A program made the position numbers and the translations under genes. From Phycisphaerales bacterium (GTDB lineage: Bacteria; Planctomycetota; Phycisphaerae; UBA1845; Fen-1342), in NCBI GenBank assembly GCA_022839625.1, contig JALHJL010000020.1:1-54123 (forward strand): a stretch of 54,123 bases of DNA, read 5' to 3'. Below the pieces are notes generated by a model, which saw nothing but the letters and a program-made list of their open reading frames with translations, did not search any database and was not told where the DNA came from. Below, piece by piece: positions 9,027-18,225 of the stretch. Position 1 is the first letter of the stretch. The number at the start of each line of letters is the position of its first letter.

Positions 9027-9372
9027 CGCGACCGCGCGAGATGGCTTCTTTCTGTCTGTTCGTGCGCGCTCACGAACCATGCTGTCTGCCGCGCCGGTTT
9101 CCCCACAGGAAGCCGGATTTTTCGCACCGAATTGCCTTCAGGTGCCGGGGCGGGCGGTTCACCAATGCCGCAACAGCCCATGGAAGTACGTCCCGAGGCA
9201 GGATAGGCGTCTATGTTATAGGACGTTCCCGGCGGGAACGTGTCTTGCCGAGCAAACGCTCCATTGGACGCGGCAGCCCGATCGTCTGGCGCTATCGCTG
9301 CGTCCTGCATCTCCGTTGCCGTCCGGTCGCCCCGGTGTGGCACGGCGCCCGGCCCAACGACAAAGGTGCCGC
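9027..9372. other. Intergenic leader of the oxidoreductase operon
   Basis: 346 bp between the MCE stop and the start of the oxidoreductase operon. It includes an unusually A/T-rich spot (TATGTTATAG, 9213-9222) immediately followed by a palindrome at 9223-9241. Apart from these I see no gene or terminator with a clear T-run. Confidence 0.5.
9223..9241. promoter_or_regulatory. Possible operator palindrome upstream of por genes
   Basis: The arms ACGTTCCC and GGGAACGT are perfect complements around GGC. The site abuts the A/T-rich TATGTTATAG, which could be part of a -10 region, and lies 132 bp before the first por gene. A short symmetric site at a likely transcription start fits a dimeric regulator. 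The regulator is unknown, and the motif does not look like a canonical Rex or FNR site. Confidence 0.3.
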
Positions 9373-11592
9373 ATGACTGAAATGACGGTTCACGGACGCG
9401 GCGGCCAGGGCGGGGTCACGCTCGCCAAGCTCATCGCTTCAGCCTACTTCCTCCGCAACAAGTACGTGCAAGCGTTTGGGGTCTACGCGGCTGAGCGTTC
9501 CGGCGCGCCCGTGCAGGCCTTCATTCGGATCGACGACGAGGAGATCACCAACCACAACCAGGTACGCGAACCGGATCACGTGATCGTACTTGATCGCACC
9601 CTGATCGGGCCGCGCGTGGTGCTCGGCCTCAGGCCGGACGGCTGGCTGGTCCTCAATTCGCCGGATCCGCCGGAGAAGTTCGCGGAGCTGTTTCCCGGAC
9701 GGAACGTGGCGACGGTGGACGCCACCGGGATTGCGGTGGGAAACGGCTTGGGAACCCGGACTGTGCCGATCGTCAACACAACGATGTTGGGGGCGACGGC
9801 CAAGGTGCTCGGCCTTGAGCTGGCCGACGTCGAAGGCGCGATGCGCCTGGTCGGGTTCGGCGGGCCGAACGTCACCTCCGCCCGTCAGGCGTTCGAAGCG
9901 GTCGCGACCAGGAAGCTGCCCGGCAAGGTGGAGCGCGCCACGCCGCGGGCCCCGGCTGCGCGGACGGCCAGCATCCTCGACGAGGACCTGGGGGGGATGC
10001 CGACCATCCGCACCGGCAACTGGGCGACGCGCCATCCGGCGCGCCACCAGCTCACGCCGCCCTGCAACGATGGCTGTCCGGCCGGTAACGACGTGCGCGG
10101 CTTCGTGCAGGCGGTCGGCCGGAAAGAGCTCGACGAGGCGTTGCAGATCATCCTGCGGACTTCGCCGCTGCCGGGTGTCTGCGGACGCGTCTGTCCGGCG
10201 CCGTGTATGGAGGCCTGCAACCGCCGGGAGCATGACGAAGCCGTCAACGTGCGCGAGATCGAGCGCTACGTGGCCGATCATGCCCGGTGGCCCGCCGTGA
10301 CCAAGCCGACCCGCGCCGAACGCATCGCCGTCGTGGGGTCCGGCCCCGCCGGCTTGAGCGCCGTGTACCACCTGGCGCGCCTGGGCTATCGGGTCACGCT
10401 CTTCGAGTTGGGCAAAGAGTTGGGCGGTGTTCTGCGAACGGGTATTCCCAGCTATCGCCTGCCGCGCGACGTGCTGGACCGCGAGATCAGCTTCATCGTG
10501 CGTCACGGGGTAGAGGTGCGCTGCGGGCAAACCGTGGACCGGCAGCGGTTGCTCGACATGACGCACGAGTTTGCGGCGGTCTTCGTCGCCACCGGGCTCC
10601 AGGAATCCCGCGCCTTGAAGCTGGGGCAGGGCTACTCCGATATGGTGAGCCAGGGCATCGACTTCCTCGACCGCGTCCGCCGGGGCGAAGAGAACCTCAC
10701 CGGGCAGCGCGTCGTGGTGATCGGCGGCGGGAACACGGCGATGGACGCGGCCCGCTCGGCCCGCCGGATCGGCGCGCGAAGCGTCCAGATTCTCTATCGC
10801 CGGACGCGCCACGAGATGCCGGCCATCGCCGAGGAGATCGACGAGGCGCTCGAGGAGGGCATTGAGCTGCACGAGCTGGTGGCCCCCCTCCGGATGCACG
10901 AGGATGCGCTCGGGCCCGTGCTCACGTGCCAGCGCATGCGGCTCGGGGAGCCGGACGCCTCCGGCCGGCGTTCGCCGGTGCCGATCGAGAGCGAGGACGC
11001 CCAGTTCGAAGTGCATTGCGACCGCGTGATCCTGGCCTTGGGGCAGACGCCCGACCTGTCGGTGTTCCCCGAGGGCAGCGATGTTCGCGAAGGCCACGCG
11101 CTGCTCGGGCTGACGGCGGCCCCCGTGTTCGCCGGCGGCGACTTCGCGACGAACGAAGGCACCGTCACGGCTGCGATCGGCAGCGGGCGGCGCGCCGCGT
11201 TGCACATTCACCGCACGCTCACCGGCGAAGACCTCTTTCCCCCGGCGCCGCCGGAGGTCGCGGGGCCGGAGCGCATCACGACGCACGTTTTCGCCCATGC
11301 GCCGCGGGAGCGCGGCGTCATTGTGCCGGCGGCCATGCGTCAGAACAGCTTCACGGAGGTGCGGCTCGGCCTGATCGACGAGCCCGGACACTCGGCCGCG
11401 GTGGTCGAGGCGGCTCGGTGCTTCAGTTGCGGCGTCTGCAACGAGTGTGACCGCTGCCTGTCCTACTGCCCCGAGGGCGTCATGCGCTTCAAGGGTGAGG
11501 GCAACTACGAGTTCGATTACGATTACTGCAAGGGCTGCGGGCTCTGCGCGACGCAGTGTCCGCGCGGCGTGGTGTATATGGCCGAGTTATAG
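9373..11592 (+). CDS. 2-oxoacid:ferredoxin oxidoreductase gamma subunit fused to GltD-like flavoprotein and 2x[4Fe-4S] domain
   Basis: 739 aa. Residues ~1-185 are the gamma (PorG) domain: GRGGQGGVTLAKLIASAYF, then AAERSGAPVQAFIRI. Residues ~196-310 hold a GltD-type N-terminal Fe-S domain with CNDGCPAGNDV and CGRVCPAPCMEACNR. An FAD-binding motif follows (VVGSGPAGLSAVYHLARLGY, ~320) and an NAD(P)-binding motif (VVIGGGNTAMDAARSARRIGA, ~451). The C-terminus (~680-739) is a two-cluster ferredoxin/delta domain (CGVCNECDRCLSYCPEG and CKGCGLCATQCPRG). In one chain it therefore joins the enzyme's gamma and delta parts to an NAD(P)H-linked flavoprotein, giving a plausible route from the ferredoxin-level clusters to NAD(P). 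The ATG at 9373 begins exactly at the gamma domain. The alpha and beta genes follow. Substrate, pyruvate or another 2-oxoacid, is not settled by sequence. Confidence 0.88.
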   Translation: MTEMTVHGRGGQGGVTLAKLIASAYFLRNKYVQAFGVYAAERSGAPVQAFIRIDDEEITNHNQVREPDHVIVLDRTLIGPRVVLGLRPDGWLVLNSPDPPEKFAELFPGRNVATVDATGIAVGNGLGTRTVPIVNTTMLGATAKVLGLELADVEGAMRLVGFGGPNVTSARQAFEAVATRKLPGKVERATPRAPAARTASILDEDLGGMPTIRTGNWATRHPARHQLTPPCNDGCPAGNDVRGFVQAVGRKELDEALQIILRTSPLPGVCGRVCPAPCMEACNRREHDEAVNVREIERYVADHARWPAVTKPTRAERIAVVGSGPAGLSAVYHLARLGYRVTLFELGKELGGVLRTGIPSYRLPRDVLDREISFIVRHGVEVRCGQTVDRQRLLDMTHEFAAVFVATGLQESRALKLGQGYSDMVSQGIDFLDRVRRGEENLTGQRVVVIGGGNTAMDAARSARRIGARSVQILYRRTRHEMPAIAEEIDEALEEGIELHELVAPLRMHEDALGPVLTCQRMRLGEPDASGRRSPVPIESEDAQFEVHCDRVILALGQTPDLSVFPEGSDVREGHALLGLTAAPVFAGGDFATNEGTVTAAIGSGRRAALHIHRTLTGEDLFPPAPPEVAGPERITTHVFAHAPRERGVIVPAAMRQNSFTEVRLGLIDEPGHSAAVVEAARCFSCGVCNECDRCLSYCPEGVMRFKGEGNYEFDYDYCKGCGLCATQCPRGVVYMAEL

Positions 11593-11701
11593 GGTCGGCC
11601 CTCCGCGGCCAACGAAGATGGCGGTTTGAAGACAAGGCACTGCTCAACAGCAGCGGCACACAGCCGTCGGAGAGCCGGCCCGGAATCGATAGGAGCGACT
11701 G

Positions 11702-12871
11702 GTGGCGCGCGTACTGGATACTGGAAACCACTTCGCCGGCGACGTCCTCGCCCTGGCCGGAGAAGCCAACCGCGGGGCGCGCGGGGCGATCTGCGGTGCG
11801 TATCCGATCACCCCGCAGACCGAGATCGTCGAGATCTTGCGCGACTTCCAGTTCACCAAGGGCCGCGTCGTGCCGGTCGAGTCCGAGCACAGCGCGATGG
11901 CGGTGTGCATCGGCGGTTCGCTGGCCGGCGCCCGCTCGTTTACCGCCAGCTCGTCCAACGGCCTGGCGTACATGGTGGAGAACATCTTCGCCGCTGCGTA
12001 TTACCGCCTGCCGATCGTGCTCATCGGCGTGAACCGCACGCTCGGGCCGCCGTGGAACATCTGGACCGACCAGGGCGATACGCTGATGCTGCGGGACGCC
12101 GCCTGGCTCCAGTTCTATACCGAATCGCACCAGGAGCTGGTGGATACGATCCTGGTGGCGTTCCGGGTGGCCGAGGACCGGCGGGTGCTGCTGCCCGCGC
12201 TGGTGGCCGAGGACGGGTTTGTGGTCTCGCATACGCAGATGGTCGTGGACCTGCCCGAACAGGAGCAGGTCGACCGCTACCTGCCGCCGTGCAACGTCCC
12301 CCATCGCTTGCGCGGCAAGGGGGTGACCGTCGGCGGCATGACCTTCCCGCACGAGACCGAGAAGCACCGCTGGGAGATTCAGCAGGCGATGGAGCGCGTG
12401 CCGGAGGTGCTCGCCGAAGCGCTCGACGAATTCGAGAAGGTCTTCGGGCGGCGCCCGCACGGCGCCCTGTCCGCCGAGCACACCGAGGACGCCGAGGTGA
12501 TCCTGGTCGCGTGCAACACGATGGCGCGCACGCTGCGGCGGGCGGTACAGCGTCGGCGGGCCGAGGGCCAGAAAGTCGGTATGATCAAGGCCAAGCTTTT
12601 CCGGCCCTTCCCGCGCAAGGAATTCCTCCGCGCCATCGGGCCGGCGAAGCGCGTCGGCGTGCTCGATCGCAACCACTCGCCCGGCTCGGGCGGCATCTTC
12701 TGGAACGAAATCGCGGCGACGCTCCAGGGCCGGTCGGATGTCTTGTTGCAGGACTATCTCGTCGGCCTGGGCGGCGGCGACGTAACGCCCGAGCTGATTG
12801 ACGAAATCTTCGATGATCTGGCGGCCCGGAACCAGGCTGCCGACCCGGTCTGGAAAGAGGTGCCGGCATGA
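11702..12871 (+). CDS. porA: 2-oxoacid:ferredoxin oxidoreductase alpha subunit
   Basis: 389 aa. The N-terminal pyrimidine-binding domain is recognisable in NRGARGAICGAYPITPQTEIVE and SEHSAMAVCIGGSLAGARSFTA, followed by SSNGLAYMVENIFAAAYYRLP. The C-terminal half carries the usual HRWEIQQAMERVPEVL and the VGVLDRNHSPGSGGIFWNEI segment. Together with the beta subunit it binds thiamine diphosphate and decarboxylates a 2-oxoacid to its acyl-CoA with reduction of ferredoxin. The GTG start has AGGAG nearby. It follows the gamma fusion by 109 bp and overlaps porB by 4 bp (ATGA), indicating translational coupling. PorA is used in the broad sense; pyruvate is the likeliest substrate. Confidence 0.88.
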   Translation: MARVLDTGNHFAGDVLALAGEANRGARGAICGAYPITPQTEIVEILRDFQFTKGRVVPVESEHSAMAVCIGGSLAGARSFTASSSNGLAYMVENIFAAAYYRLPIVLIGVNRTLGPPWNIWTDQGDTLMLRDAAWLQFYTESHQELVDTILVAFRVAEDRRVLLPALVAEDGFVVSHTQMVVDLPEQEQVDRYLPPCNVPHRLRGKGVTVGGMTFPHETEKHRWEIQQAMERVPEVLAEALDEFEKVFGRRPHGALSAEHTEDAEVILVACNTMARTLRRAVQRRRAEGQKVGMIKAKLFRPFPRKEFLRAIGPAKRVGVLDRNHSPGSGGIFWNEIAATLQGRSDVLLQDYLVGLGGGDVTPELIDEIFDDLAARNQAADPVWKEVPA

Positions 12872-13776
12872 CGACCAGTGCGTACCTTCGCGAGCAGCGG
12901 GACTTGGCCGACGGCATCCTTCGTCCGGGAAACACGAATTGTGCCGGCTGCGGCATGTCGATCGGTCTCCAGTGGCTCGAGCAAGCCCTGGAAAACGAGC
13001 GCCCCACGCTCTGCATTCCCGCCTGCTGCGGCATCGTGACCGCCGGCTCCTTCCCGACCAGCGCGTACGGCGTGCCCACCGTGGCCACGACGTTCGCCAG
13101 CTCGGCCGCCGTCGCGACCGGCGTCGCATCGGTCTACGCGATGAACGGCGAGAAGGACCTGACGATCTGCTGGACCGGCGATGGGGGCACGTACGACATC
13201 GGCGTGGCCACCCTGTCGGCCGCCGCCGAACGCAACGAGGACCTCCTCTACGTCTGCTACGACAACGAGATTTACGGCAACACCGGCGGCCAACGCAGCA
13301 GCGCCACGCCCCGCGGCGTCAAGACCAGTACCACTCCCAAGGGCAAGGCCGAGCCGAAGAAAGACATGATGGCGATCATGGCGGCCCATCGCATTCCGTA
13401 CGCCGCCACGCTCTCCGTCGCCCATCGCGAGGACTTCCTGCGCAAGGTGCGGACCGCCCGGCGGACCAAGGGCTTCCGGTTTCTGCTCATGCTCTCGCCC
13501 TGCCCGACGGGCTGGAAGTCCGAGCCCGAGGACAGCGTCGATCTGATCCTGACCGCCGTCCGCTGCGGGCTGTTTCCGCTGTACGAAGTCTTCGAGGGCC
13601 GGCGATACCGCATCAACGCGCGCCCGGACGGCGAGCCACTCGAAAGCTACATCTCGCGCCAACGCCGTTATCGCTCCGAGCTGCTCGACCTGGACGCCCT
13701 GAGGGCCGGCATCGAAGCGCAGTGGGCGTACCTCGAGGCGATGGAGCGTACCTTCCCCGCCGGCGAGCACGAATAG
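12868..13776 (+). CDS. porB: 2-oxoacid:ferredoxin oxidoreductase beta subunit
   Basis: 302 aa. The thiamine-diphosphate motif is clear (TGDGGTYDIGVATLSAAAER then YVCYDNEIYGNTGGQRS), as are the cysteines for the proximal cluster (GNTNCAGCGMSIG near the N-terminus and PACCGIVTAG). The ending (FPLYEVFEGRRYRIN ... PLESYISRQRRY) is typical of PorB. It supplies the thiamine pyrophosphate site and one [4Fe-4S] cluster. The start overlaps the porA stop by 4 bp. With the preceding two genes it gives a full enzyme: alpha, beta, and gamma-delta in the fused chain. It runs convergent to a small membrane-anchored unknown 54 bp away. Confidence 0.9.
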   Translation: MTTSAYLREQRDLADGILRPGNTNCAGCGMSIGLQWLEQALENERPTLCIPACCGIVTAGSFPTSAYGVPTVATTFASSAAVATGVASVYAMNGEKDLTICWTGDGGTYDIGVATLSAAAERNEDLLYVCYDNEIYGNTGGQRSSATPRGVKTSTTPKGKAEPKKDMMAIMAAHRIPYAATLSVAHREDFLRKVRTARRTKGFRFLLMLSPCPTGWKSEPEDSVDLILTAVRCGLFPLYEVFEGRRYRINARPDGEPLESYISRQRRYRSELLDLDALRAGIEAQWAYLEAMERTFPAGEHE

Positions 13777-13830
13777 GGCGGCGGGGGCCGGCCTCTGCCG
13801 CCGCGAGACTTCCGCGGCGGACGCGCGCGC

Positions 13831-14517
13831 TTATCCCACGCGCGGCCGAAGCCGGCGCGTGAAGGCGGTTCGCAGGCTGCGCGCTTCCTCGAGGAACTCC
13901 GGAATCCGCGCCGGAGCGAGCGGCCGCCCCGCGCGGTAAACCACCAGCCATGAACCGGCGCCCTCGACGCAGATGCCGCGCACGCCCTCCAGAGCCTCGA
14001 TCACCTGGCCGTCGAATAGCTCGCGAACCGCCGGTTCGTCCTCGCCCCGCAGCAGGTAGCGCGCGGAGAAATCGGGGTGCTCCGGGAAGTCGATGTCCTG
14101 GAAGCCCAGCGCCGCGCCGAGTTTGTCGAACACGGTCTCGGGCCGCAGCTCGAAGCGCGGCAGCGACCTTCCGCCCAGCGCGAACGCGGCCACCGTTTGG
14201 CGATGCGTGCTCCGGTTCTTGCCGCCGCCCGTGACGTAGAGGTAGTCGAACACCGCCACCTCTTCGCGGTTGATCCGCCCGCGCATCAAGTTCAGCGTTT
14301 GCCGGCCGTGTCCTTGGTTGAACAGCCGCAGGCCGGCCAGCTCGGCCGCCGCCCACGCGCCGCCCTCCGGCTCGAAATCCAGCCCGAGCTGCTCGGCCAA
14401 CTCGGCCAGCGCCGCGCGCCGCTTCTGCTGCGCCCGCACACTCAGGATGACGATGCCAACCAGCGCGACCGCCACCAGCGCGCCAACCGCGATGAAGAGG
14501 ACCGTGTCAGCCGTCAT
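13831..14517 (-). CDS. Membrane-anchored protein of unknown function
   Basis: 228 aa. A single N-terminal transmembrane helix (VLFIAVGALVAVALVGIVILSV, ~6-27) is followed by a basic/helical stretch (RAQQKRRAALAELAEQLGLDFEPEGG) and a soluble, mainly cytoplasmic-type domain with FNQGHGRQTLNLMRGRINREEVAVFDYLYVTGGGK. The phrase pattern LAEQLGLxFEPE...RxxNLMxG...VxVFDYxY recalls a common uncharacterised bacterial family, but I cannot name a function. It lies 12 bp downstream of the diguanylate cyclase on the same strand, so the two are probably co-transcribed. Confidence 0.7.
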   Translation of the reverse strand: MTADTVLFIAVGALVAVALVGIVILSVRAQQKRRAALAELAEQLGLDFEPEGGAWAAAELAGLRLFNQGHGRQTLNLMRGRINREEVAVFDYLYVTGGGKNRSTHRQTVAAFALGGRSLPRFELRPETVFDKLGAALGFQDIDFPEHPDFSARYLLRGEDEPAVRELFDGQVIEALEGVRGICVEGAGSWLVVYRAGRPLAPARIPEFLEEARSLRTAFTRRLRPRVG

Positions 14518-14529
14518 CGGACCTGTCCG

Positions 14530-15642
14530 TCAGGCAATACCGGGGGCGCAGTGTAACGCGTTCGCCCGCGGCTGGACACGGATCGGCGCTGGCGGACGGT
14601 GCTTTGCGAGAGGTTCGGGCGCGGTGCTCGTCGCCACCTGTCCCCCTGCGAATTGCAGCCCGCGGCCATCCTGCCCCAAGATCCAGGTCTGATTGCGGCC
14701 GTGCTCTTTCGCCAGGTAGAGCATCGCATCCGCCTCGCGGACCAGGTCGTCCGGGCAGCGCGTGGCCACCGTCCTGCCGGCCACCCCGCAGCTCACCGTG
14801 ACCGCAACGGCGGTGCCGTCACACTCCACGGAGCGGGCCGCGATGTTCGCCCGCAGCTCCTCCGCCGCGACGGCGGCCGCCTCCACCGGCGCGGCCGGGA
14901 AGATCAGCATGAATTCCTCGCCCCCCAGTCGCCCGCAGAGGTTGGCTTGTCGAGCATGACGTTGGATCGCATCGGCCACGTACTTGAGCACCTGGTCGCC
15001 CGCCGCGTGACCGTAGGTATCGTTGACGTTCTTGAACCGGTCCACGTCGAGCATCAGGCAGCTAAACGGCAACGCTTCGAGGCCGGTCATGCCCCACGTT
15101 TCGACCAGGCGCTCAAACAGGCTGCGCCGATTGGGCAGGCCGGTCAGCAGGTCGGTCTTGGCCATGTGCTCCAGCTTGCTGGCCAGACACGCCATCTGCG
15201 CGTTGGCCTTCTGCACCTCGGTATTCCGCCGTATCAATTCGTCCTGGAGCCGCAGGATGCGCTCGGCGACTCCGATGCGCGCCAGCAGCTCCCCCACGTG
15301 GTAGGGTTTGGTCAGGTAGTCGTTCGCCCCGGCTGCGAGGCTGTCGACGACCTTCTCCTTTGACTCGAACGCGGACAGCATGATCACATGGATGTTGCCG
15401 ACGGCCTGCATGTTCTGAAGCTCGCGCACCGCACGGCACAGCTCCAGGCCGTCCATCACCGGCATGCACCAGTCGGCGATGACGATGCCGGAGCCCATCT
15501 GACAGATGGCCTGCAACGCCGAGCGTCCGTCGGGCAAGGCCTCAACCTGGTATCCGGCGTCCCCGAGCTGCCGCTCGAGCAGCTTGCGCACGAACTCGTC
15601 GTCGTCTACCACGATCACGCGGTATTGGAGGGTCTCGTTCAC
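14530..15642 (-). CDS. Response-regulator diguanylate cyclase (REC-GGDEF)
   Basis: 370 aa. A receiver domain (VIVVDDDEFVRK; phospho-acceptor Asp57 in VIADWCMPVMDG; Lys in LTKPYH) is joined by a helical linker (~130-160) to a GGDEF domain with DLLTGLPNRR, DVDRFKNVNDTYGH and the catalytic GGEEF at ~240-244. It makes cyclic di-GMP from two GTP when phosphorylated. The product-inhibition site expected five residues before GGEEF reads RQAN rather than RxxD, so canonical feedback inhibition is probably absent or weakened. The ATG at 15642 is directly ahead of the receiver. It is divergent from priA. No sensor kinase is adjacent; the hybrid kinase at the far end of the window is unlinked. Confidence 0.92.
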   Translation of the reverse strand: MNETLQYRVIVVDDDEFVRKLLERQLGDAGYQVEALPDGRSALQAICQMGSGIVIADWCMPVMDGLELCRAVRELQNMQAVGNIHVIMLSAFESKEKVVDSLAAGANDYLTKPYHVGELLARIGVAERILRLQDELIRRNTEVQKANAQMACLASKLEHMAKTDLLTGLPNRRSLFERLVETWGMTGLEALPFSCLMLDVDRFKNVNDTYGHAAGDQVLKYVADAIQRHARQANLCGRLGGEEFMLIFPAAPVEAAAVAAEELRANIAARSVECDGTAVAVTVSCGVAGRTVATRCPDDLVREADAMLYLAKEHGRNQTWILGQDGRGLQFAGGQVATSTAPEPLAKHRPPAPIRVQPRANALHCAPGIA

Positions 15643-15888
15643 CGAATAGGTACCCGCTGTGCCACGGTCCGGTTGCGCCGGCCGGTTGGGCCGCGCTTAC
15701 GGTCTCGGGGCGCCTGGCCTCGTTCCCAACTGCCCCGGCTTTCGCACCAGGGCCCGTAGACTGCCACCAACCGAATCGACATAATCGTGACCGCTTTCAA
15801 GAAGTGTCTTTTTTTCAACGCGGCCGCGCTGTCGCCAGGCAACAGCGCGCACCGTGTCGCGGACCGATAAGCGCCGGCGGTCAAGAAC

Positions 15889-18186
15889 ATGGGAAATGGC
15901 CGGCAAATGCCGCGCGGCCGGCAGCTCTGGCTTGTTCCCACCGGGGGCCAGGCGGGGCGTCACCTCGTTGCCGACGTGGCCGTCCGCGCCCCCACCCGGC
16001 ACACTCAGGCCTTCGCCGTACCGGATGAATGGCGCGACGCGGTTCGGCCGGGCGCTACCGTGCGCGTACCGTATGGCCGCGGCCAACGGATCGTTGAAGG
16101 TCTGTGCCTGCGTGTCACCGAGCAGGCCTGGGACAGCACGCGGTTGCCGATTGTCGGCGTGCAGCCTGGGCCGCCCTGGCTCTCCGAGCAACTCGTTGAG
16201 CTGGCGCTGTGGGTCAGCGACTACTACCTCTGTCCGCCCTGGAAAACGTTGGCGGCCTTCCTGCCGGCCGGCCTCCGCAAAGCGCGGCCGCGGGTCGCCA
16301 CCTACGTACGCGCCACCGGCGCCGCGCCGTCCGGATCGCTGACCGCACGGCAAGTCCTGTTGCTGACGACACTGGGCGACCAGGAGATGCGGCGGGCCGA
16401 TGTGCTCGCCCGCGCCGGCGTGAGCGCTGCCACGTTGCGGGGGCTGTGTCGCCGGGGACTCGTGGAGTGTCGCACGCGCGCCGAGCCTGCGCCCGTGCCG
16501 AGCGCGCTGCTCCCGGCCGCGGCGACCGGCGGTGCGGCGAGCCCGGAGGATGCCTACGAGCTGACGCCGGGGCAAGAAGCGGCGGTTCGCCAGGTTTGTG
16601 CCGCCGGGGAGCAAAGGGACGCATTTCGCGTTTTCGTGCTGTTCGGCGTCCCGGGGAGCGGCAAGACCGAGGTGTATGTCCGGGCCATGCGCGACGCGAT
16701 TCGCCGCGGGCGGCAAGTCGTCCTTCTGATTCCCGAGATTGCCCTGGCGACCCAGATCGTCGACCGATTGGCGCGGCGTTTCCAGCGGGTGGTTGTCCTT
16801 CACAGTCAGCTTCCGCCGCGCGTGCGGCGCGCGACGCTGGCGGCGATCGCGGCCGGCGCGGTGGACGTGGTCATCGGCACACGGAGCGCCGTGTTCGCGC
16901 CGTGCCCCAAGCTCGGGCTGATCGTGGTGGACGAGGAGCAGGAAGGCAGCTTCAAGAACCTGGCCGCGCCCTATTACCACGCGCGCGACGTCGCCATCAA
17001 ACGGGGTCAGCTTGAGCGGGTCCCCGTCCTGCTGGGTTCCGCGACGCCCGCGCTCGAGACCTGGTACAACGTCCAGCACCGCTCCCATTTCCAACTGATA
17101 CATTTGCCGGAGCGCGTCCCCGGCGCCAGCCTGCCCACCGTGCAACTGGCCCAGCGCGGCAGCCCGGACGTGGAGCCGGCCTGCGGCGTGCTCGGCCCGG
17201 AGCTGCGCGCCGCGGTCGCCGAGACGCTCGACGCCGGGCAGCAGGCAATCCTGCTCTACAACCGGCGCGGCTACGCTGTCTTTTTGCGCTGCACGCGCTG
17301 CGGGCTGATCGTGCGCTGCGAGCGCTGCGGCGCACACCTCGTCTACCATCGCGTCGAGCACGTGCTCAAGTGCCACCGCTGTGCCGTGCGGACCCCGCCG
17401 CCCGCCCACTGCCTCGACAGCACGTGCGACGGACGGCTGGGGCAGATGGGTCTGGCGATTCAGCGGTTGGAAGAGGACTTGCGGGCCTTGTTCCCGCAGG
17501 CCCGGCTCTTGCGGTTGGACAGCGACACGATGCGCCGCCGCGAGGACTATCAGACCGCCCTGGGGCGCTTCGAAAGCGGAGAGGCCGACATCCTGCTGGG
17601 CACGCAGATGGTGGCCAAGGGCCTGGACTTCCCGCGCGTGCGGTTAGCCGGGGTGGTCGAGGCCGACGCGGCCTTGTCGCTGCCGGATTTCCGGGCCGCG
17701 GAGAAGGTCTTCCAGTTGATCGTCCAGGTCGTCGGCCGGGCGGGCCGGCGCGAGGGTCCTTCGCTCGCGATCGTGCAGACGCGGGAGCGCCCCCCCGCCG
17801 TCATTGCCCACGCCCTGCGGTTGGACTACGAGACCTTCGCCGCCCAGGAGCTGGAGCTGCGCCGACGTTTCTCGTTTTCGCCGGCGGTGCGGATGGTGCG
17901 GCTGCTGTTGGCAGACCGCCGGCCGTACCGGGCCCGCGACGAGGCGGAGCGTCTGGCGGCGGTCTTGCGCGAGCGCGCGGGACGCGCCCACGCCCGCCTG
18001 CGCGTGGATTCGCCGGAGCCGTGCGTCATCAGACGCCGCGGCGAGTTGCTGCGCTACCAGATTCTGATCCGCGGGCCCCAGGGCGCCCGAATCCAGGAGT
18101 TCCTGGACAGTGCGGGGCGCGACAAGGAACTCGCGCCCCGCGTTCAACGCTTCACGATCGATGTCGATCCCGTGGACTGGCTCTGA
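15889..18186 (+). CDS. priA: Primosomal replication protein N' (PriA helicase)
   Basis: 765 aa. Walker A VPGSGKTEVYVRAM, the motif II equivalent VVDEEQEGSF (most PriA proteins have DEEH), and helicase motifs including LGSATPALETW, GTQMVAKGLDFPRV and QVVGRAGR are all present in order. Zinc-binding cysteines lie between the helicase lobes (CTRCGLIVRCERCG, CHRC), but the last knuckle is altered (CLDSTCDGRLG). PriA restarts stalled replication forks by loading the primosome. The N-terminal DNA-binding region (RQLWLVPTGGQAGRHLVADVAV) differs from the usual opening, and ATGs at 15889 and 15907 are both possible starts. It is a single gene, divergent from the diguanylate cyclase. Confidence 0.9.
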   Translation: MGNGRQMPRGRQLWLVPTGGQAGRHLVADVAVRAPTRHTQAFAVPDEWRDAVRPGATVRVPYGRGQRIVEGLCLRVTEQAWDSTRLPIVGVQPGPPWLSEQLVELALWVSDYYLCPPWKTLAAFLPAGLRKARPRVATYVRATGAAPSGSLTARQVLLLTTLGDQEMRRADVLARAGVSAATLRGLCRRGLVECRTRAEPAPVPSALLPAAATGGAASPEDAYELTPGQEAAVRQVCAAGEQRDAFRVFVLFGVPGSGKTEVYVRAMRDAIRRGRQVVLLIPEIALATQIVDRLARRFQRVVVLHSQLPPRVRRATLAAIAAGAVDVVIGTRSAVFAPCPKLGLIVVDEEQEGSFKNLAAPYYHARDVAIKRGQLERVPVLLGSATPALETWYNVQHRSHFQLIHLPERVPGASLPTVQLAQRGSPDVEPACGVLGPELRAAVAETLDAGQQAILLYNRRGYAVFLRCTRCGLIVRCERCGAHLVYHRVEHVLKCHRCAVRTPPPAHCLDSTCDGRLGQMGLAIQRLEEDLRALFPQARLLRLDSDTMRRREDYQTALGRFESGEADILLGTQMVAKGLDFPRVRLAGVVEADAALSLPDFRAAEKVFQLIVQVVGRAGRREGPSLAIVQTRERPPAVIAHALRLDYETFAAQELELRRRFSFSPAVRMVRLLLADRRPYRARDEAERLAAVLRERAGRAHARLRVDSPEPCVIRRRGELLRYQILIRGPQGARIQEFLDSAGRDKELAPRVQRFTIDVDPVDWL

Positions 18187-18225
18187 GCCAGCACTCCCAC
18201 CGGGACCGGGTGCGGCGTGCCCGAC

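Noticed and set aside
9439..11391. 650-codon open frame on the minus strand
   Set aside because: It lies antisense to the oxidoreductase fusion, encodes an Arg/His/Gly-rich peptide with no domain, and is the expected shadow of a GC-rich gene.
15805..15860. Terminator near the T-run at 15805
   Set aside because: The hairpin (GCGCTGT arms) lies after the T-run on the plus strand and has no T-run after it on the minus strand; the spot is the divergent start region of two genes.
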